In this document: piece by piece, positions 1 to 10,990 of the stretch | Position numbering within the stretch: the first letter of the stretch is position 1 | Layout of the letters: every line of letters begins with the position of its first letter | Assembly: GCA_008508345.1 (NCBI GenBank) | Contig: QNGE01000115.1 | Location: 241,327-305,326 of the forward strand | Length of the DNA stretch: 64,000 bases | Direction: 5' to 3' | Source: Paragonimus westermani | Lineage: Eukaryota > Platyhelminthes > Trematoda > Plagiorchiida > Troglotrematidae | Made by a program: the position numbers and the translations under genes | The notes under the pieces: generated by a model | The model's database searches: none | What the model saw: the letters and a program-made list of their open reading frames with translations, nothing else | What the model was told of the DNA's origin: nothing

Positions 1-3000
1 AATCTAACCACGAAGACTTCCGCCATACAAGAAATGGCTGCGTAGATGAGGACAGCGCGCGTCAAATTCGCCTGCGAAACCGTATTGTAAACTTCACTTA
101 CAAGACATCATTTGAAAACCTACACGACACTTGTTGACAAAATTCGTTAAAAGACGGATTTGCTTCACAGTTGTTACCCCTTCAAATGAATAGGTTCGAT
201 GGGCCACGAACGGGAGTAAGTTGTACTATTATACTTTTTACAGTGTAGGTTGTAGCACGATTTGGACACCACCGAATGAACTAAGCAAAAATATGAGATA
301 TTCGTTGTGTAATTGTTTAATTGGGTCTTTCATCAACAACTCAGCGCCCTACATTGTAGTAACTGGACGGATAACCGGCTGGAGAATGCAAATGGGTGGA
401 AATACGGATGAACGTGTGATATAAGGCAGTCGGATGTAGCTGTTGTGGGTGTCCAAGTATAAGGCAAGGCTGGACAAGCAGTTCTCAGCACAGCAATATT
501 GCTGTTGTTCCGTGAGTGCATCAAGACTAAAGTCAAGAGGATGAGCTCGCGGTGTAACATACAGAGATATCACACGCCCCATCAGCAGCCGCCTCTTTGA
601 CAGATGAGGACCCGTTCGAAAAACTTCGAAGCTTCGGGGGTTTCCCAAGACTACAGCACGGGGAGTCGGCCGTCTTCATAGTCATAACATCATCAGGTAC
701 GATAGGTTTTCTATTCTGGATTTTTGGGGCTTTTATCGAACGTGCATTATATACACAATGGATGCACGTGATCAAATAATTCGGAAGATTCGAGTCCAGC
801 AGTGACGTGGAATCGCAATAATCAAGTACTGTTAATTCGCTGCTGGCGATTTACGGAGTAATTCACTCAGTAACGCGCACTCATCAATTCCGATAACGTA
901 TAGTCAGATGGTCGGGTTAACAGGACTACCTTCCAAGTCAAAAAACGTCAAAAAAGGCCGTCGGAAGGAGTGAAAATCATACGGCATCATTGAACAAATG
1001 TGCCATCTTACTTTGAATGTGAATTAATCGGACACACAAATTATCCAACGTTCAAAATGCAGCAGCCAAAACGTGAATCCCCCAACAGCCACAATTCAAC
1101 GAGGAACGAGCTCATAAAAACAATCCACTGCTTATGTAGGTGGACTCGTGTTAAACTGTATCAAGAAGGGAAGTTTTACTAGGGAAGCAATGATAGGTAT
1201 GAATGGAAGAAAGTAAATATTGTGTTGTTATGGCACAAAATTCATGTTGATCACTTACGGCTTTTTGAAAACAAACACGCAAGCCCCAATTAATTCACCG
1301 CTCAGCAGCATAGCTGAGAAAAACGACTCAACAGATCCAGCAAGTGTGCTTAAGTGTTTCCCACTTGTTACTATACCCGAGTTTTCATAAGCAGCGGTCA
1401 AACTTTCACTGTCTATGTAGCGATCGGGTCTCATTGTGGACGATGTGGGATTTCCCGTTAGTGTATTGAAGCGCGATCAGGCGATCACAACCTTTTGCGT
1501 TGTTGATACCTTACGTGTGGTTCCGTCTGGAAGCGTAGAATTTTTGAGTTCAACGGCTGAAAAGCTACAAGTTGGAGGCATTTCATAATTCACATCGACC
1601 CGTCACCTTCATCTGCGGATTGGACAAAGGGGTGTATGGAAACTTTTAGACTTTTTCCGTGCTCACTTATGCTTCATGGGACCTCAAGTGGGCCAGACAC
1701 CAAAAAGCTTTGATTAGCTGAGCTGTTTGTTGAACTGTGCGTCAGTACCAATCTATTGGTGACAATTACTAATAACAATGTTTATCTCTCAACGCAACTG
1801 CTCGTATGTGACCAGTGCGGACAAGTACAGGCGATACAACACAGCAAGCAATTATGTGGCACCACAAACATGAACTCTGTCTTCAGATACGAGTAACCAC
1901 AAAGAAAATGATGGCAGTTCACAAAGCTTCGACACACGCACCGGAAACGGACATATTCTTTTTTTCCGCAGATTCTGTCCGATAGATCTTATGTTACTTT
2001 AGCTCACCTATTAAAGGGTCATGATTGAATTAGTTCAAGGTCACACCGGAAAATACGTCCAATTACACTTTCAAGGGATTTCCACATTATATGTTAAAAA
2101 TAGCGTAGTAAGCATTTGACATAAGCCAACTTAGGCAAGGGGAAACGAGAGGCTTCAAACCTGACGGAAAATTGGGCAGACACTCTTGGTTTGTCACGTT
2201 TTTCAAATGCCTCGCCGTTCATTTTCATTATCGACATTAATGAACGTGTTTAGTCAAATGTATGCGCTCTCGTTTGTTCGGCTATTGAAGGCCTTTACTA
2301 CAGGTTCTGGTCGACAGCTAGATGGTTTTTCGTGTTTTGCTTTTCCCCAGGCTCCACTTACAGTTCAATTTCCCAGTCTACTTGCCATAAAAGTCTTTGT
2401 CTTATAATCAGTTTTCTGGCTTAGATAATGTGGAAAGTAGGCATGGTTTTGAAAGTGGAAGCGTTCCAGTTCTCTAAAAGCACGGGATCCGGTCGGCCGT
2501 TCAGTTGATACGGAATTTTGTGCGCTCGTTGCAGAATTATTTCCTGCATAACCGGTGTTTGTGAGAGCAAGAAAGAAAACGCAATGGTACGTGTTGAATG
2601 GGAAGATGTGGAGTGATTGCACCTACTGTGATAAAAACAACATATGTAATATCCCTGACAAGGACTTCACGCGATGTTGATATTTTGTTTTCACTCATGA
2701 GGTACACAACACTGACAAGCAAACTGCCAGCAAATCCTCCGAAACCGCTTAGGAAATTTCCAGAAATTATCCAGTGTTTTGAACTGAAAGTTTTGAGGAG
2801 AATGGCCGGAAAACGCCCTGGAACTAGCCATAGCACCAGAAACTTATCTATGTGGATAATTCAAAAAGCGGGAAAAAACATTGGGAAAATGTAGAAATAA
2901 TATATCAATTTTTATTCTTCCAATTTTCCTAATTTTTTCTCTCACAAAATGGTTGACAAATCAATTGCTGACTCTTTACACATTGTCTTAGGTAAGTAGT

Positions 3001-3390
3001 ATTTTGTAGAAATACTGCAGAAAAAATCTAATCAGTCGCAAGCACCCCTTGTAAACCAAGTTTCGTGGAGTCTCCAAAGTTAAGTTTCTCCGCTACGCCT
3101 TCTTGGACGTTCCGAACTGGGGGTTTCATAAAAGCACTTTCCGTATCCATGTCCAACATTTCCTAGGCTTCCCACCTCGGTTAGCAAAGTTTAAAAGAGA
3201 AATCCGCTAACGCAGGACACGTCGTATTCTAGTTTTGCGTTAGTATTCATTAGGCGCATCCGGATACCCTGCCCAGAATGAACGCTGTGTGAGCCCCGGT
3301 GGGACACACTCGGTTTGGTTGGACGATTTGATTCGAAGGATTTATGAGTTAGATTTCGCAGCAGAAGAATTTCGGGAGACAAGAAGCCTT
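1..3390. other. no recognised gene or repeat
   Basis: I see only short open frames here, none with a recognisable domain, and no long repeat. The stretch directly precedes a plus-strand BEL/Pao pol relic, so its right part would be the place for that element's gag and protease. One frame near 1490-1600 faintly resembles a BEL aspartic-protease region, but too weakly to annotate. Confidence 0.4.
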
Positions 3391-3392
3391 CT

Positions 3393-5530
3393 GTGGAGGA
3401 CAGAAGAACAATAAGCGTGACTGAAAGCAGTGTGATACTCGAGGACAATCACTATGAGTTAGGCTTACCGTCGGGGCAAGATAGATGGATATTGCACAAA
3501 AATAATCAGACAGCTGTAAAACGCCTTGCAACATTGAACAAAGGGTTGATCCGAGACCCAGAACTAAGCGCTGGCTACTCGGCCGTGATACTGTAGCATA
3601 CCAAGAAGGGCTACGCAGGTAAGTGTCACGACTATAACACGGCGATACTACTTGTCACGCCATCCTGTACTTGACTCCAATAGGCCCGATAAGATAGGGA
3701 CAGCCATTGATTGTGCTGCTAAACACAGAGGTGTGCCTCTTAACAAAAACCTGCCACACGGTCCGGACTTGAAGAACAGTCTGCTAGGAGTGCTAACGAG
3801 TTTTCGCAAATAACCGGTGGCAATCTCCGCTGAGAGTGAAGAGATATTCATGCAAGTGAGTGTCCTATGTCATGACCGAAGTGCGTTAGGTTTTCTCTGG
3901 TGCGGTCCTGAATCGTTTGAAGGATAGCCAAACACTTACGAGCTGACTGTTCACTACTTTGGAGCGACATCGTCGCCATTCTGTTCTAGTTTCGCACTAC
4001 AAGAAACAGCCATGGATAATCATCAGAAATTCCTACCGAAAAATGCGACTGCAAGGAAAGAAAAGTTCTACGTTGATGACTGCCTACTGTCATTCGACTC
4101 AGTATTCGAGGCTAGGGCTGTGACAGATGAAATTCAAGCGGTGTTGTCGCTGTGTGGAAGTAGACTCACCAAGTGGGTTTCTAACTGTAATGGAACCGTT
4201 GAACATGTACGCAATGGAGAGAAACTTAATGACATCCGGATTCCGCAACTCCACAGTCGTGAGTACCAGCGAGCTCTGAGCGAGAGCTGACCTGTAGTAG
4301 GTGACTTCTTGCAGTTTCACGTTGAACTCTCTCATACAATTCACACGGAAAGAGAGGTATTCCGTTGCGTGGCTTTGTTATACGTTCTCTTGGGGATAGT
4401 GACATCAGTGTTATTGCCGGCTCGCAGGTTGCTCCAAGTCCTTTGCCACCAACGCATCGGTTGGGACTCCGATATAAAGAAGTATAATGGGGTGTGCTGG
4501 GGAGGTTGGCCAAATGAAGTCGAGTCCATAGACAGTGTGCGACTGCCCAGATATATTGTTCATGGACTCTCATCAGCAAACCTTTTCGAATCGCATGTTT
4601 TGTGATGCGTCAGGGGTCGGTTACGGGGCCTCGGGCCAACTAGGGGTGGTTGACTCGGATAATGTCATCGGATGTGGCCTGCCAACGTTAAAATCCACTT
4701 GGATACGTCACCACCAAAAATCCGAGGGGTGAATGAGTGCCTAGCACTTGTTTGCCAGCATTAGAAGACGGTTTTGGGCTTCGAAGGGTACGGTGACCGT
4801 TGAACGCGTGTTAATTGAATGCTGTCACTGTGGAAGGGTTCGTGCTAAACAGAGCACTAAAACGATGACGCCAATTTCATCGATGGGAGCTTCGACGGAC
4901 GTTTATTTAGTCAGGTACTGTGGGGTGGATTATTTCAGCCCATTCAAGTTGCGTGCATATAGAAGCGGGCTCGAACGTTATGACTGAATATTTGCCTGTT
5001 TCCATATTACTGTCTTTCACATAGAAGTGGCCCATTTCATGCATATGTACTCCTTTTTCATGGCCCTGGTGTGATTTTTGGAAAGACCGGCCGATCCGGG
5101 GGCCACTTTCAGTGAAAGCGGTTTCAAACTTATTGGAGCCGACTTGGAGCTGAAATGGAGGTTACGACAATTGCACCAGTGTGTGTTGATAGATGGTCTG
5201 ACGAACCAAGGAATTGATTGATACCCCAATCTTCCGGGTGCAAGTCCTCGGGGGGACTTGGGAAAGAGTAATTTGGACTATGAGCTGAGAGCTGTCGTCG
5301 CTGAAACAACAACAGATAATGAACAAAGAGACACTTAACAATTACGTGATGGAAGCTGGACGAATCGTCGACGATAAGCTACTCGTGCCAACTTGGGGTG
5401 ACCCAGATAATTTTCAGATGCTTCGTTTCAGTGATTAGCTCTTGTTGCGCTCGAATCTAGGTCTAAGTACAGACGAGGTGATAGTAAGTGAACGTCACGC
5501 CAAGGGCGGGTGACAAGCACATCAGTTATG
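3393..5530 (+). pseudogene. decayed BEL/Pao retrotransposon pol (RT, RNase H, integrase)
   Basis: This is a relic of an LTR-retrotransposon polyprotein that copied element RNA and integrated the cDNA. Pieces lie in order across changing frames. At 3393-3596 is the pre-RT segment (pattern GHYEVALP, RLxxLxxxLxRDPEL). Weak RT N-terminal similarity with stops follows at 3600-3860. At 4012-4290 is the RT active-site region with an intact FYVDDCL at 4066-4086 and the BEL-typical RLTKWVSN. At 4309-4605 is the connection segment (LLQxLCxxRxGWD). An RNase H start (FCDASGVGYGA) lies at about 4600. At 4748-4987 is the integrase zinc-binding end and core start (RRRFW, GVDYFSPF). At 5251-5460 come the integrase end motif GGTWERVI and the LLLRSN box. 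Frameshifts and stops make it non-functional. No LTRs were recognised. The BEL/Pao assignment is firm from motif order; the edges are approximate. Confidence 0.85.
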
Positions 5531-5958
5531 TTGTGTGTTTTGGGGACGATGACGACGTGAATGCCTGCCCTAGTTGCAGATTATTCCTGAGCGGCTGTGG
5601 TATTTGCGTGATCCTCGAGTAGGTGATATATTTCTTCATGATAGGCCTCCAGGGATGTTCGGCCCTATTGTGTAATCGCCGAGGTATTTCCAAGTGACGA
5701 TGACCACGTGCGTCGGGAGTCATTAGGATCTCCAGGTGGTACTTTGAGGTGGAACATCAGATAACTTGGTCTGATAGAAGCGTCTGCAGAGGAATACCAG
5801 GTTGATACGAGTAAAACAATAGGTGCGGATACCTCCGTCAAAACGGTCGGTCGCCGTCGTTCCTACCACTATCCTGAGTTTTGAAAATTGACCAATTTCC
5901 AGAACTCGGCACTGCTTATGCCAAGGTGTGAGACTGTGAGACTACTGAACTTTGAGTG
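5530..5958. other. no recognised feature
   Basis: This spans the end of the BEL/Pao relic and the start of the unnamed dispersed repeat. No open frame of note. It could include a decayed 3' LTR of the BEL element, but no second LTR copy was found to prove it. Confidence 0.3.
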
Positions 5959-5959
5959 A

Positions 5960-6395
5960 TGTATGGCGGCCGTGCGTTTTGTTATCTTTCCTAAATAAAC
6001 CGCATTTTACACCCTTATCCTTACATCAGCCAGCGTTACTGCTTTTTCTACCTTTATTTAGTTTCAGCCCCGTAGACTTTTAAATACTAAAACTGGACAA
6101 CTTCCGTCCATACTTTATTCGTGAGTAACTAACTTCTCCGTTGTTTTACTCCGACCTAACCAGTGACGAATTTTTCCAGGAGCTCAGTTCTGTTTTATCT
6201 TCCACCATTGTTGAGCGAGGCTGGTAGTGGATTTGTTATACAGACAAGTTATTTGTTTCTCACGCGTTCCATATTTGAGGAGAGATATTTAACTTTCGTG
6301 TACATCGATTCAATTGGTGTTATATTGAAATCAGTTTTTACGAGCGCCTTCCTATCAGCCGTTTCGAAGATGGATCATCTCATCTATCGTTGAAA
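5960..6395 (+). repeat. unnamed dispersed repeat, copy 1
   Basis: This segment aligns almost without gaps to the reverse complements of 26216-26690 and 20960-21420. Shared landmarks in order are a CTAAATAAAC-like start, AGCCCCGTAGAC, TTTTATCTTCCACCATTGTT, the run TTACGAGCGCCTTC, and a terminal TCGTTGA. By eye identity to copy 3 is about 65-75%. In this copy and copy 3 one frame stays open to the same terminal TGA and reads as a hydrophobic peptide (FYLPPLL... here, FYRPPLL... there). I do not recognise the family. It could be the 3' part of an autonomous element or a non-autonomous repeat. The frame may be chance, because copy 2 has stops. Confidence 0.7.
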
Positions 6396-6587
6396 GGTGA
6401 TACTGTAGCGAGAAGGCGTCCAACAAAGCACAATCTTTATTGTCCAAACCGCTAGTCACATGCAACGCGCGCTCTCTCGTTTATAAGTCGCAATTCCAAG
6501 CCGCAGCACCCCCCGGTTTCCGTTCACACGTCGTGTGCACTTCTAACCGGTTTACGTGCGTGACCGGTGCCTTCTATCGGAGGGTTT
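6396..6587. other. GC-rising spacer before the tandem dimer
   Basis: No gene is seen. A TTTATAAG-like stretch at about 6479-6485, following CpG-rich sequence, could be a promoter-like element, but there is no transcript evidence and no adjacent coding sequence. Confidence 0.2.
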
Positions 6588-6930
6588 TCCGCTTGCCATT
6601 CCTCGTCTGTTTGTCCGATTTCGTTGCGCGATGGCTCGTCCGGCTGCTCGTGCTGTCCGCCATCCACCCAGTGTTGGCCTTGACCGTATTCCAACATCGT
6701 GTCGAGATGTTCCTCTAAATGTTGGAAAAACCACGCCTCCGATCTGGCCGTCTGTCGTATTTCGCCTGCCCTGCCTCGCCCGTTGGTCCGATCTAGTCGA
6801 GCGATGACTCATCCGGTCGCGCACGTTGTCCTTGATCCGATCGCGGCAGGTTTTCGAACGTACCTCCCCCACGTTGAGGTATTCGGCCGAGCGCTCGAAA
6901 ACTCGCACCCCCGACCTGGTAATCCACCAC
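6588..6930 (+). repeat. GC-rich imperfect tandem dimer, period 173 bp
   Basis: Two consecutive units, 6588-6760 and 6761-6930, align head to tail. The first 70 bases match at about 70% by eye, for example TTGTCCGATTTCGTTGCGCG against TGGTCCGATCTAGTCGAGCG. Similarity weakens in the middle and returns at CCACGCCTCCGATCTGG against CGCACCCCCGACCTGG. The block is clearly richer in G+C and CpG than its surroundings. Open frames on both strands here are a by-product of that composition. No protein family was recognised. Confidence 0.65.
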
Positions 6931-7649
6931 AATACGGCAATTTATTGGACCATCAGATTACGCCTAACTCGGTGTAAACCTGAATCGTTAGTGAATGGTT
7001 CAATAGACGAGAGAAAGCAAAAACCTATAGGTAAAGATCCAATCAGCGGTCAGAAACAGCGGGGTTGAATGTAGAGGGATAAACACTACGGGGGTGTGGT
7101 TGAGTCAAGTTTTCATGGGATTTCACTTCAAGGGCACACACGCCGGATCGCAATGTCCGAGAAGTTTCTAAGTTTGCTCACAGAATAGCGGTTTTAATTG
7201 ACTCTGGCTCCCAGCCTATCGGAATACTAGGTCGAAAGTCCTCAAGCCCAAAGTACATGAGGCCTAAAGCGCGAAACCAACCACAAACTTCGGTGCAATG
7301 AAATCCGCTCTTCGTGATTCCCAAAGTGTTGTCTCTGCAGTGTCCGACATTGAAGAGCACGCTCAAACACAAGCCTTCCTCCGAGACTCACACCTTGCAC
7401 TTGCAATGGGGTCTAGGTACCGTCTGCACTCATCCTGTCCACTTCATTCCATCCTGCTGAAGGCGGAAGTGTCTGTCCTTCTCAGCAGACTAGAATTTGC
7501 TCAATTTCACGTGACCTTTACTAAATGTAACATCCTCCTATCGATACTTCGTAATATCCAATTAGGATTTGAAGCTGCACAACTGGGCTGCAGAATTTAC
7601 GGACTCAGGCCACCTTGAAAAACTGGGCACGTGAGATATGGAGGTCAAG
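6931..7649. other. no recognised gene
   Basis: Short frames only. The stretch lies downstream of the minus-strand BEL/Pao RNase H relic, so decayed integrase sequence would be expected here on the minus strand, but I could not identify its motifs with confidence. Confidence 0.3.
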
Positions 7650-9740
7650 TTCACTGGTACGTTCATCCGCGCTGATGTCGCGTCAACTCCACGCCGGTGG
7701 GTTTGTAAACACGAACTGCCGGAACAGCACCAGACGGTTCCAGTCGAGGGAAAGGAATAGCTCTCAAAGGAGCCAGTCTGAATTTAGAAAACAACAGTGA
7801 CGGAGCTTGATTCAAGTCTACTGTAGTAAAGCACGTATAGGCCACAGCACCGTACCCAATTCTCCATGCATCGCAAAAGAAATGCGATCCCGCGCTGTAT
7901 GGATTAACAGTTTCACCAGGTCGAATACGGCGATGAGCATGCGGATCAAGTAGACTGCGCAAGTCACTATACCAGTCCTTCCACTTACGTTGGTTGCCAG
8001 CATTGACGGGTTCGCATCAACTCTAGCCTTCTTGATACGGTATTTGTAGTGAACATTTCCCCAACAGCAACCATAATGAGACGAACCTCAAGAAACCCTG
8101 TAGAGCGGTCAGGCACGGTAACAGAAGAATTCTGGTGCTGGGATTCTCCGGTGGGCAGATGTTTAACACGAAATAATAGATCTCTGCATACCACTGAACA
8201 CCCGCGGTACGTTCTAACGGTTAAAATTTGGCTCAAATTTCCCATAAAGGATCAGCGCGCACTGAGGGGGTGATCGTGTTCAACACTTCTCTGCTGTTTG
8301 AGACCCACTTCTTCAGTCGAGGACCTCCTTTTAGAAGAGAACCGCAGACTTACTTTTCGAAACGCTGGGCGACATCGGCATCTCTCAGCGAAATGGAGCA
8401 ACCATCGAAAGAGAAATCATCGTTTACCACGCACTTCGTTGCGTCCTCAAAAGGGTAATCGTAATTGCTCACTGTTTCTCCCAGGGAGAAGTAGATACGG
8501 GGCCGACAGAATTTAGCTCCTAATCGGTTCACTGTGATACTCAAAATTATGGACTTCGAATAGCCCCAGGAATCGTACGTGAATTGATGCCTCCCACGCA
8601 AGTAATAAGGAGAAGACCTGGTACTGGCGGCAGTTAGCAATTGGTATTTATGAATTGAAACACCGAATTTATCGATGTACAGCAGTATTTAAGAAGTCAC
8701 AACCTGTCACTGTCTGATCTCATTAGCACATGCAACATCATAAACTGTATGTTAATTGGTGGAATGCGAAACAGATGAATTGGCGAATAACGGAAGGCAA
8801 AACACTGAGACCGTTCGTCCAATCCTGATGTTGTATCTTTAACGCGATATTTGGATTGGCAGTTTTTCAGATCTTCTGTTGTGTCGGGGTTTGGATAATC
8901 GATGAATCGAAATTTCCACCACATGCACCCCTATAATTTACTTTGTAAGTACCGTGCCCAAACTGCCATTCGGCCACCAAGTGGAGCGAAACGCTCCGCG
9001 ATCCTTCTCAGAGTGTATCACGTACGCTAACACTTTCCTGGTACCCGCAGCAACAGCAGCAGGTTTTGCACGAAACCCAAATAACACGCCTACCAGCTCA
9101 GCCGTCACATCTGGTCCATGAGAAAATCTGTCGTTCAGTCAGTGACCCTGAGACGTGGCCGCACAATCAAAGAGAGCTTGCAAGCTGCCCAAATTTTCAG
9201 TGCTCTTCACTGAATGTTGTGGTAGATACCACCTTCTGGGTTTACCTTGCTCATGGTGGCAATCTGAAACCTCTTCCAAGTGACAGTTGTCAATGGTTGC
9301 TACTGACTGTGCTGTACTTCAGGTGCGAGATTTTGCTCTGTGGAGTTCATCTAAGTAGACCTGACAATCTTCTCTACGACATTGCATAGCCACTGCCACC
9401 CTACATCGTCTTATCTCACTATGGAGGAGGAACTTCATAGTGCCAATCGATTAGTCTAAGTGCATTACGCGCGACCGACAAGGTGTCGAGACCTCACAGC
9501 AACATGGACGGTTCGGACGTCATGGTATCGCCGAACTGTTTACCACGCAACCTGAAGATCTGATAGGTCAGCGCGATTCTGGCAAATGCAGTCCATCGAC
9601 ATCTACTCTTGTGGCTTTCTTTGCAGGGAGCCACTAAGAACCCAACCGAGTAACGATCTGACCTCCTAGGGCTGCCCACGCCTAATAAGTTACTGGTCCG
9701 AGACCCAAAGGATTGCAGGCAGGTCACAGCTGACAACCAT
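7650..9740 (-). pseudogene. decayed BEL/Pao retrotransposon pol, minus strand
   Basis: Reading from 9740 downwards, 9494-9736 and 9400-9480 hold a probable pre-RT region (ALRLIDWHYEVPPP-like, near 9440). The block 9250-8950 is an open, clearly BEL-type RT N-terminus with a WYLPQH box, FDCAA, LNDRFSHGPD, ELVGVL and a DRGAF box, containing one in-frame stop (TGA). The block 8640-8350 is the RT active-site region, with GAK near its start and the catalytic FYVDDC box eroded to FSFDGC. The block 7970-7663 is RNase H (FFCDAWRIGYGAVAY, FRLAPLRAIPFPRLE). It has the opposite orientation to the relics at 3.4-5.5 kb and 11-13.5 kb, so it is a separate insertion. The many frameshifts and the lost catalytic aspartate show that it is dead. 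Confidence 0.85.
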
Positions 9741-10985
9741 GGTCACTTCTGCATTGCAGATGTTACCGAAAGAAAGCCTCTTAGGTGTGGCCATTCTAGG
9801 GCCTACATTTTTTTGTCGGCCGGACAGGTCGTAGTGGGAAATCGACAAATGAATAAGCGTCTCTAGTTACGACAGCCTCTAGCCCATCCAGAGAAACAAT
9901 TCTCCAGCGGATATGTTCTCGTTTCCCATCCATGACATTAAGCACCTGTACCAAATATCGCATTCTACTCATCAAAGTAATTACTTGTAATCCGTACGTT
10001 TCTCTTCAATATTCCTGCCTGAATCGATCCACCATCGTCCAGATCATATAAGCGTCCAGAAGCAAACATCCTACATTGTTCACGTAAGTCGAATATAGCA
10101 TATATTGCGTACACTTAGCAAATGAACTGTCGGTGCAACGGATTTTTGGAAGCGACACACAAAATATGTCCTGGATGGTCATGAATGGATCAAGTACCCC
10201 GGTCTACGGGTCTTCTTAGCGCCCACCTGTTGTGCCTCATGTAAGAGAATGCGTATGAATCAGTTTGCACGTTCACATCTGGATGGGTAGAATCACCAGC
10301 AGACACCATATGGTGGAGAGTGGACTCTGTAGGACCCTAAAAACCTAAGTGAAACTTAGGAAAGCCGAACCACAGCCTTCAAAAGCCAATGGAACAGGAA
10401 AGTATCTTATAACACCTAGCCACCTCTAAGATTTCGCCAGTTCTCATGACCGGTACTGTGATACCCTTGCCTTAAACTCAATCAAAGCGAAAAATGTAAC
10501 GCTATAACAAACTTTGGTGAGCCTCGATTTTCCTAGCGGGATGTAAACATTAAGTGGCCGAATAAAACCCTGAATAAAGCGCTAAGGTGCGCCCAGACAA
10601 AAATCTTTTGTGAAGGAAACTGAATAAGGGTTTCTAGTTGAAAAAGATTTTTTCTACAGCGTCACACTGTGTGGATGGGAGTAAACCAGAAATCGTGAGG
10701 TGTATCACGCGGTTACCAAATATGCTAGAAAATTCTGCCCAGACGCTTCTGATGCGCAACTTTTTTACTTGGCCTTTTTACAAAACTACCCTTTAACTGT
10801 ACAAATTAAATATGTACACCTGTACACGATGGTTCACTCAGTCGGAGTTCGTCCTACAAACTGCCTGCTTTTATTCGGCGTGTCTCACTGGAGGCACACC
10901 TCCCTTCACCGTTTTTGTTGGTAAGCGGACTTGTGGAGTGGAGTTCCATGTTTATTTTGCGAAGTTTGTTCGAATTTAAGTAGCT
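9741..10985. other. no recognised gene
   Basis: Only short open frames without recognisable motifs. The stretch lies between two convergently placed, oppositely oriented BEL/Pao relics. It could hold decayed gag or LTR sequence of either, but no paired LTRs were seen. Confidence 0.3.
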
Positions 10986-10990
10986 GATTT

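Noticed and set aside
1490..1610. Possible BEL aspartic-protease remnant upstream of the first BEL relic
   Set aside because: No DTG/DSG-type active site can be read, and the similarity rests on scattered residues.
6552..6932. Overlapping 80-126 codon frames on both strands of the GC-rich dimer
   Set aside because: Explained by high GC content reducing stop codons; no protein family resemblance.
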